Assembly (NCBI GenBank): GCA_031396505.1
Contig: JANNKX010000113.1
Span: forward strand, 1-17,521
Origin: JAAFHS01 sp031396505
Lineage (GTDB): Bacteria; Pseudomonadota; Alphaproteobacteria; Rhodobacterales; Rhodobacteraceae
Direction of reading: 5' to 3'
DNA length: 17,521 nt
Every line of letters begins with the position of its first letter. The stretch's first letter is position 1. The position numbers were made by a program, and so were the translations under genes. The notes beneath the pieces were generated by a model, which was given only the letters and a program-made list of their open reading frames with translations, was not told the DNA's origin and did not search any database. Positions 13,269 to 17,521 of the stretch are shown here, piece after piece.

Positions 13269-14617
13269 TCCCGCCCAAACCCACGCCCCGGCCTGACCGC
13301 GTATCCCTGTGGCGTTATCTTCGGCTTTTCCGCGCCGATATTCTGTCGGCGCAGCCCGCGCGATTGTACCGGGCGTGGATGGCCGCGTTTCGCACACCAT
13401 TCTTTCGCAGTTATCTGTGCAACGATCCGGCCCTGATCGACAGGGTGCTGAAAGACCGCCCCGATGATTTCCCGAAATCGGACCGCATCAGCGAGGGCCT
13501 TCGCCCGCTGCTGGGCAATGCGGTATTCGTGACCAATGGCGAGGTCTGGAAACGGCAGCGGCGCATCATTGATCCCGCCTTCGAAGGCGGGCGGTTGCGC
13601 GATACCTTTCCGGCAATGTGGGCGGCGGGGCAGGCGGCTGTGGCGCGGATGCAGCCTGGCACGGTCGAGGTCGAGGCGGAGATGAGCCATGCAGCCGCGG
13701 ACGTGATCTTTCGCACGCTGTTTTCCATTCCGATCGAACATGACATCGCGGCCCAGGTCTTTGCCGAGTTTCGCACCTATCAGCGCACGCAGCCGATCTT
13801 GAACCTTGCGGCCTTTCTGCCCTTGCCACGCTGGTTTCCGCGCCTGCACAGGCGGGCCACGAAACAGTCGGCGGCGGTGATCCGGGGGCTGATCACGCGG
13901 TTGACGGAAGGGCGCGCAGCAGAGATTGCGGCAGGGACGGCACCCGACGATCTGGCAACCAAGATCATGGTGACGGCGGACCCGCTGACCGGGCAATGCT
14001 TTGCCACCGAAGAGATGGTCGATCAGGTGGCGATCTTCTTTCTGGCGGGGCATGAAACCAGTGCGTCGGCTCTGGCTTGGGCGCTGTATCTGCTGGCGCT
14101 TTTCCCCGATGTGCAGGACCGTGTCGTGACCGAGGCGGCGGGTCTGGGCGATACGCCGGATTTCGCGGTGATGGCGCGGCTGAAATTCACGCGCGATGTG
14201 TTCCGCGAGGTGCTGCGCCTGTATCCGCCCGTGCCGATGATGGTGCGGGAAAACGCCTGCCCCGAAGAAATGCGCGGCAGGCAGGTCAAACCCGGCGCGC
14301 AGATCGTGCTAAGCCCGTGGCATCTGCACCGCCACGAAAGGCTGTGGTCCGATCCCGACGGGTTTGACCCGGACCGGTGGCAGCGGGCCGAGACGCGGGC
14401 CTGCGCGCGCGATGCCTATCTGCCGTTTTCGGCAGGGCCGCGCGTCTGCACCGGCGCGGGGTTCGCGATGGTGGAAGGTGTTTTGCTGTTGGCCATGCTG
14501 GTGGGGAAGTTCCGGTTCGAAATCCTGCCAGAGCGCGCGCCGGTCCCTGTGGCACATTTGACGGTGCGGGCGAAGGACGGCATCTGGCTGCGCGTCACAC
14601 AGCGAAATTCTGCATGA
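13265..14617 (+). CDS. Cytochrome P450
   Basis: 450 residues, full length. Cytochrome P450s use heme and electrons from redox partners to insert oxygen into hydrophobic substrates. The hallmarks are in order: a C-helix with W-x-x-x-R (WKRQRRIIDPAF), I-helix AGHETS (261-266), E315-x-x-R318 in FREVLRLYPP, and the heme-ligand loop PFSAGPRVCTGAGFA with C395. It lacks any fused reductase or ferredoxin domain, so separate partners are needed; none is in the window. The N-terminus has no membrane anchor, suggesting a soluble enzyme. The overall sequence (LYPPVPMMVREN, WHLHRHERLW) is of the CYP4/CYP102-like branch of bacterial P450s in my judgement, not the camphor type. It is coupled by ATGA overlap to the hydrolase-like gene. 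The substrate is unknown. Confidence 0.95.
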   Translation: MIPPKPTPRPDRVSLWRYLRLFRADILSAQPARLYRAWMAAFRTPFFRSYLCNDPALIDRVLKDRPDDFPKSDRISEGLRPLLGNAVFVTNGEVWKRQRRIIDPAFEGGRLRDTFPAMWAAGQAAVARMQPGTVEVEAEMSHAAADVIFRTLFSIPIEHDIAAQVFAEFRTYQRTQPILNLAAFLPLPRWFPRLHRRATKQSAAVIRGLITRLTEGRAAEIAAGTAPDDLATKIMVTADPLTGQCFATEEMVDQVAIFFLAGHETSASALAWALYLLALFPDVQDRVVTEAAGLGDTPDFAVMARLKFTRDVFREVLRLYPPVPMMVRENACPEEMRGRQVKPGAQIVLSPWHLHRHERLWSDPDGFDPDRWQRAETRACARDAYLPFSAGPRVCTGAGFAMVEGVLLLAMLVGKFRFEILPERAPVPVAHLTVRAKDGIWLRVTQRNSA

Positions 14618-14716
14618 AAAAGTGATTCGTTTTTGACCTGCTGAAAAGTGGCGAATCTTCGCTTATCGTCGCCTGTGACGGCAAATTGGCTTTGCACGAC
14701 CTCTGTCCGCCGCTGA

Positions 14717-14733
14717 CGTGACGGCACGTCACG
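14717..14733. repeat. Perfect 7-bp inverted repeat
   Basis: CGTGACG-GCA-CGTCACG, followed by CTTTTGCTGTTG. It could be a weak terminator after the P450 gene (its stop codon is 100 bases upstream) or a binding site for a dimeric regulator. Confidence 0.5.
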
Positions 14734-14798
14734 CTTTTGCTGTTGCATCCGCGCCATGATTGGCGGCGATCTGCGGCACCGTGGAAACAATCTTCGCA

Positions 14799-14819
14799 GG
14801 TTTCGTGGTTTACGAAACC
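14799..14819. promoter_or_regulatory. Perfect 8-bp inverted repeat, candidate operator
   Basis: GGTTTCGT (14799-14806) and ACGAAACC (14812-14819) are separated by GGTTT. An AT-rich promoter-like stretch follows immediately, so the repeat is placed as an operator would be for the gene at 15031. No regulator can be assigned. Confidence 0.45.
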
Positions 14820-14860
14820 ATATTACATACAATGATTTGCGCGACGATTCTTAGAAAACC

Positions 14861-14887
14861 GTTCACAGTATTTCAAGAATTGTGAAC
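14861..14887. promoter_or_regulatory. GTTCACA...TGTGAAC inverted repeat, candidate regulator site
   Basis: Perfect 7-bp arms GTTCACA (14861-14867) and TGTGAAC (14881-14887) are separated by 13 bases. The length and symmetry suit a dimeric DNA-binding protein. A related but imperfect TCACA/TGTGA arrangement occurs upstream of rne. Confidence 0.4.
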
Positions 14888-15030
14888 AACCGCAGCTTGA
14901 AAATTGAGTTGCGAAAAGGGGGCAATTCTGCGCGATTTCCCCTACGCGGTCTGTGGGTATTGTTCTACATGACCCGACGTCGGTTCCGACCTGCCAGTCG
15001 AACCGATGTTGCTTTTCTGGGGGATCAGCC

Positions 15031-15315
15031 ATGGGACTTGTCGACAACACTGCTGCGCGTTGGTCGTTTGGGCGCCTGATTGACGGGATGGCCCCGATCA
15101 GGATTGCCGTGCCGTCGTGGCGGATGCCGCAAGACAGGGGCCGTGCCGCCGCTGTGTCCGCCCGTGTGTCACAGGCCGAACTTCTGGATCTGTTCAAAAC
15201 AGAGTTGCGTGTAACACGGCGGGTCGCCCAGCAACCGGATTCGAACTTTACGATGGCCGAGAACATGCAGCGCGCCTGTCTGGTCCGTCTGCGCGAGGCC
15301 CTTTACGCAGTATAG
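15031..15315 (+). CDS. Small hypothetical protein
   Basis: 94 residues, not recognised. The start at 15031 (MGLVDNTAARWSFGRL) follows GGGGGATCAGCC, giving a plausible G-rich ribosome binding site; an in-frame ATG at 14953 would extend it by 26 Cys-containing residues without codon or family support. The protein is charged, with no signal peptide or membrane segment. The second half (SQAELLDLFKTELRVTRRVAQ, then MAENMQRACLVRLREALYAV) looks helical and amphipathic. Codon use resembles the neighbouring genes, which supports coding, but there is no domain evidence. It stands alone between the inverted-repeat-rich region and the converging ribbon-helix-helix gene, whose stop codon is only 11 bases away. 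Confidence 0.55.
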   Translation: MGLVDNTAARWSFGRLIDGMAPIRIAVPSWRMPQDRGRAAAVSARVSQAELLDLFKTELRVTRRVAQQPDSNFTMAENMQRACLVRLREALYAV

Positions 15316-15325
15316 CGTGAACGCT

Positions 15326-15541
15326 TTACCGGCGGTATTGCTGCAACACGAAAACCCTGATGGCCGAGGCGAGGCCGACATTGCCCTCGCGCATCGCATC
15401 GATTTCTGCGGCCAGCGTGTTCAGGGCCTGACCGCGTTCCATGGCGATGGCGCGAAAAGCGTCCCAGAACGCACCTTCAAGTGACACACTGGTCCGGTGC
15501 CCATTCAGCGTCAGGGAATGTTTGACGGGCCGTCCGGTCAT
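15326..15541 (-). CDS. Ribbon-helix-helix domain protein
   Basis: 71 residues from ATG 15541. The sequence matches the small RHH_4-type proteins of alphaproteobacteria: a beta strand RPVKHSLTLNGHRTSVSLE, then two helices in FWDAFRAIAMERGQALNTLAAEIDAMR and a final helix LASAIRVFVLQQYR. Such proteins are thought to bind DNA as dimers, but their targets are not known to me. The start overlaps the DUF4169 stop by ATGA and is preferred over a 60-residue upstream extension that reads through the DUF4169 gene in another frame. It is the last gene of the fumC operon in the window. Confidence 0.88.
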   Translation of the reverse strand: MTGRPVKHSLTLNGHRTSVSLEGAFWDAFRAIAMERGQALNTLAAEIDAMREGNVGLASAIRVFVLQQYRR

Positions 15542-15708
15542 TTCTGCCGGTGCCCGTCCAGATCGCGCCGCGCTTTTTCGGTGCGCGCGTCCTCCAACGC
15601 CTTTTCGGCCTTGGTTCGCCCGAACTTTGCCGCGTTTGCATCCGCCTGTGCCCGGTCGGCCGCGCGTTCCTTGGTCTTGCGCAGCTTGTTCAGGTTGACG
15701 ACCGTCAT
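15538..15708 (-). CDS. DUF4169 family small protein
   Basis: 56 residues, found by reading the gap between fumC and the ribbon-helix-helix gene. It begins MTVVNLNKLRKTKERAADRA and continues ADANAAKFGRTKAEKALEDA, ending in RRDLDGHRQK. This VVNLN...R...A..K..ADANAAKFGRTKAEK...RRDLDGH pattern is the DUF4169 family, small, Lys/Arg/Ala-rich, probably one long helix, of unknown function. It overlaps fumC at its start (ATGA at 15705-15708) and the ribbon-helix-helix gene at its end (15538-15541), so the three are almost certainly one transcript with coupled translation. Confidence 0.9.
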   Translation of the reverse strand: MTVVNLNKLRKTKERAADRAQADANAAKFGRTKAEKALEDARTEKARRDLDGHRQK

Positions 15709-17099
15709 CCCTTGGGGCCAATCATGTCTTCAGGGCGCACCACGCGGTCAAAAGTTTCACCATCGACATAGCCAAGCGCAATTGCCTCTTCGCGCAGGGT
15801 GGTGCCGTTCTTGTGCGCGGTCTTGGCCACTTTGGTGGCTGCATCATAGCCGATCGTGGGGGCAAGCGCGGTGACCAGCATCAGGCTTTCCTTCATCAAC
15901 TTGTCGATTCGCGCGATGTTGGCCTGCGTGCCCACGACCATATTGTCGGTGAAAGACCCCGCCGCATCGCCCAACAATTGCACGGATTGCAGCACGTTAT
16001 AAGCCATGACCGGGTTATAGACGTTCAGCTCAAAGTGCCCCTGCGATCCGGCAAAGCCCACAGCGGCATCGTTGCCCATCACCTGCACGCACACCATGGT
16101 CAGCGCCTCGGCCTGTGTCGGGTTCACCTTGCCCGGCATGATCGACGATCCCGGTTCGTTTTCCGGCAGGATGAGTTCACCCAGACCGGACCGGGGACCA
16201 GAGCCGAGCAGACGCAGGTCATTTGCGATCTTGAACAGCGATGCGGCCACGGTTTTCAAGGCACCCGAAAACATCACCATCGCATCATGCGCGGCCAGCG
16301 CCTCGAATTTGTTGGGTGCTGTCTTGAACGGCAAGCCCGTAATCTCGGCAATCGCTGCGGCAACCCGCAGATCCCAACCGACGCGCGTATTCAGGCCCGT
16401 GCCAACAGCCGTGCCACCTTGTGCCAGTTCATAGATGTCGGGCAGACACTGCTTTACCCGTGCGATGCCCTTGGCAACCTGATGCGCATAGCCCGAAAAC
16501 TCCTGCCCGAGGGTCAGCGGGGTCGCGTCCTGCGTATGGGTGCGACCGATCTTGATGATGTGGTAAAACTCTTGCGCTTTGTGGGCCAGCGCATGGTGCA
16601 GCTTTTCGAGGCCCGGCAGCAGTACATCGCGCGCCATCATGCCGATGGCCACATGCATCGCCGTGGGGAAGGTGTCGTTTGACGATTGGCCCATATTCAC
16701 ATGGTCATTCGGATGGACAGGCTTCTTTGACCCCATCACGCCGTCCAGCATTTCGATGGCCCGGTTCGAGATCACCTCATTCGCGTTCATGTTCGATTGC
16801 GTGCCCGATCCGGTTTGCCAGACCACGAGGGGAAAGTTATCATCGAACCGCCCGTCGATCACCTCTTGCGCCGCCGCCGCGATCGTCTCGCCCAGGGCGC
16901 GATCCATATCGCCTTGCGCGATATTGACCTGCGCGCAGGCCTTCTTGATCACGCCAAGCGCGCGGATGATCGCCACGGGCTGACTCTCCCATCCGATGGG
17001 GAAGTTGATGATCGACCGCTGCGTTTGCGCGCCCCAATACTTGTCTGCGGGCACGTCCAGCGCGCCAAAGCTGTCGGTTTCCGAACGGAATTTTATCAT
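15705..17099 (-). CDS. fumC: Class II fumarate hydratase
   Basis: 464 residues, standard for FumC, the iron-independent tetrameric fumarase of the TCA cycle that converts fumarate to L-malate. MIKFRSETDSFGALDVPADKYWGAQTQRS is the usual opening. The three conserved regions of the aspartase/fumarase superfamily are intact: SGTQSNMNANEV and HVNMGQSSNDTFPTAMH; GRTHTQDATPLTLGQEFSGY; and the signature GSSIMPGKVNP with catalytic Ser at 318/319 on the mobile loop. GAGG lies 7 bases before the start. It leads an operon with the DUF4169 and ribbon-helix-helix genes, joined by ATGA. An aspartase or argininosuccinate lyase assignment is unlikely given the fumarase-specific context. Confidence 0.97.
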   Translation of the reverse strand: MIKFRSETDSFGALDVPADKYWGAQTQRSIINFPIGWESQPVAIIRALGVIKKACAQVNIAQGDMDRALGETIAAAAQEVIDGRFDDNFPLVVWQTGSGTQSNMNANEVISNRAIEMLDGVMGSKKPVHPNDHVNMGQSSNDTFPTAMHVAIGMMARDVLLPGLEKLHHALAHKAQEFYHIIKIGRTHTQDATPLTLGQEFSGYAHQVAKGIARVKQCLPDIYELAQGGTAVGTGLNTRVGWDLRVAAAIAEITGLPFKTAPNKFEALAAHDAMVMFSGALKTVAASLFKIANDLRLLGSGPRSGLGELILPENEPGSSIMPGKVNPTQAEALTMVCVQVMGNDAAVGFAGSQGHFELNVYNPVMAYNVLQSVQLLGDAAGSFTDNMVVGTQANIARIDKLMKESLMLVTALAPTIGYDAATKVAKTAHKNGTTLREEAIALGYVDGETFDRVVRPEDMIGPKG

Positions 17100-17124
17100 C
17101 TGGGGCCTCGGTCTGGTTTTTCAC

Positions 17125-17153
17125 CCTGTAGGACGGGATGCTGTGGAAATCAA
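17125..17153 (-). promoter_or_regulatory. Candidate promoter of the fumC operon
   Basis: On the minus strand, TTGATT (17148-17153) and TACAGG (17125-17130) are separated by 17 bases, about 25 bases before the fumC start, in the 72-base gap after the methyltransferase gene. The spacing is ideal; the -10 match is weak. Confidence 0.35.
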
Positions 17154-17171
17154 TCGGCATGCGCCAATACG

Positions 17172-17521
17172 TCAGCCCGCACGCCGATAGGTGTAGACGC
17201 GCGCTGGCGGCAGGTTCAGCCAGACGCGCGGTCCGGGGGTGGCTATCAGGCCCATCTCGGCGCGGATATCGTCGGGCAGGGGGGATTTCGGGCCGTAGGT
17301 GAATTGGTGGAAGATGCCATTTGCGCGCAGCACCCGAAGGGAGGCGGTAAAGATCGCACGGTTCAGATCCGGCGGAAACGACAGCAATGGCAACCCCGAT
17401 ACGATGGCCCCCATATCGGCGCAGTGTTCGGCGATCGCTTGCGCGCCCCCGGTGACGACATGCACACCGGGGAATTTGTCGCGCAAACCAGCCGCGAATT
17501 CGGCATTCAGCTCGAACAGCG
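17172..17521 (-). CDS. Phospholipid N-methyltransferase-like (PmtA-type) SAM methyltransferase, C-terminal part
   Basis: The last 115 complete residues are visible; the gene starts beyond the right edge, and the frame is open to the end of the window. Class I SAM methyltransferase features are present: the acidic strand end LFELNAEFAAGLRDKFPGVHVV (SAM ribose site region), then IVSGLPLLSFP, an insertion of a helix with LRVLRANGIFHQFTYGPKSPLP, and a C-terminal block VWLNLPPARVYTYRR. The SGLPLLSFP, QFTYGPxSP and NLPPARVY motifs together are typical of PmtA, which methylates phosphatidylethanolamine to phosphatidylcholine in alphaproteobacteria. A TTG at 17486 is within the frame and not the real start. 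The gene precedes the fumC operon in the same direction, with a 72-base gap. Confidence 0.82.
   Translation of the reverse strand, partial: LFELNAEFAAGLRDKFPGVHVVTGGAQAIAEHCADMGAIVSGLPLLSFPPDLNRAIFTASLRVLRANGIFHQFTYGPKSPLPDDIRAEMGLIATPGPRVWLNLPPARVYTYRRAG

Larger units (their letters stand above)
14618..15030. other. Gene-free, lower-GC intergenic region with several inverted repeats
   Basis: 413 bases with no supported gene, visibly less GC-rich than the rest. It contains at least three perfect inverted repeats (14717-14733, 14799-14819, 14861-14887) and a small GCGAA-TC-TTCGC hairpin at 14651-14662. AT-rich stretches such as ATATTACATACAATGA just after 14819 would suit a promoter for the small gene starting at 15031. 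Short frames on both strands crossing the region have no family features. Confidence 0.5.

Noticed and set aside
14823..15266. Minus-strand 147-codon frame across the inverted-repeat region
   Set aside because: It has no ribosome binding site or recognisable features and overlaps the better-supported small gene at 15031.

Overview
The window looks like chromosomal DNA from a marine or roseobacter-type member of the Rhodobacterales (Alphaproteobacteria). The evidence is the high GC content, an RNase E with the large acidic insertion in its S1 domain typical of alphaproteobacteria, a fumC/DUF4169/ribbon-helix-helix cluster, a PmtA-type phospholipid methyltransferase, and a DctB/DctD two-component pair. 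The genus cannot be fixed by eye. I see no tRNA, rRNA, CRISPR array, transposase or phage gene. Almost all the sequence is coding, and the genes are short operons often joined by ATGA stop/start overlaps.

Left part (1-3788). The 3' end of a D-cysteine desulfhydrase/ACC-deaminase-like gene is followed by a GC-rich inverted-repeat element and an Asp/Glu racemase-family gene with both catalytic cysteines. Converging on it is a tightly overlapping three-gene operon on the minus strand: two related small exported cysteine proteins of unknown function and a SCO1/SenC-type copper protein. All three carry a CxxxC motif, which makes this the best candidate here for an undescribed system. A LysR-type regulator lies just upstream on the same strand.

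Middle (3930-10919). purQ (purine synthesis) is followed by dctB and dctD, a sensor kinase and response regulator without any transporter gene in view. DctD has lost the GAFTGA loop normally needed to contact sigma-54, so it probably acts differently from textbook DctD. About 520 bases without a convincing gene follow, containing a 65-bp imperfect palindrome and GC-rich hairpins that could form the long untranslated leader of rne. rne (RNase E) ends at a strong intrinsic terminator.

Right part (10919-17521). tusA (minus) and a ccdA-like thiol-redox membrane gene (plus) diverge; both concern sulfur or thiol transfer. Next are a membrane-anchored alpha/beta-hydrolase-like protein of unknown role and a cytochrome P450, overlapping by ATGA and so probably co-translated. 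About 410 bases of lower-GC DNA with several perfect inverted repeats precede a 94-residue hypothetical protein. On the minus strand, fumC, a 56-residue DUF4169 protein and a 71-residue ribbon-helix-helix protein form a second ATGA-linked operon. The window ends inside a pmtA-like gene whose start lies beyond the right edge.
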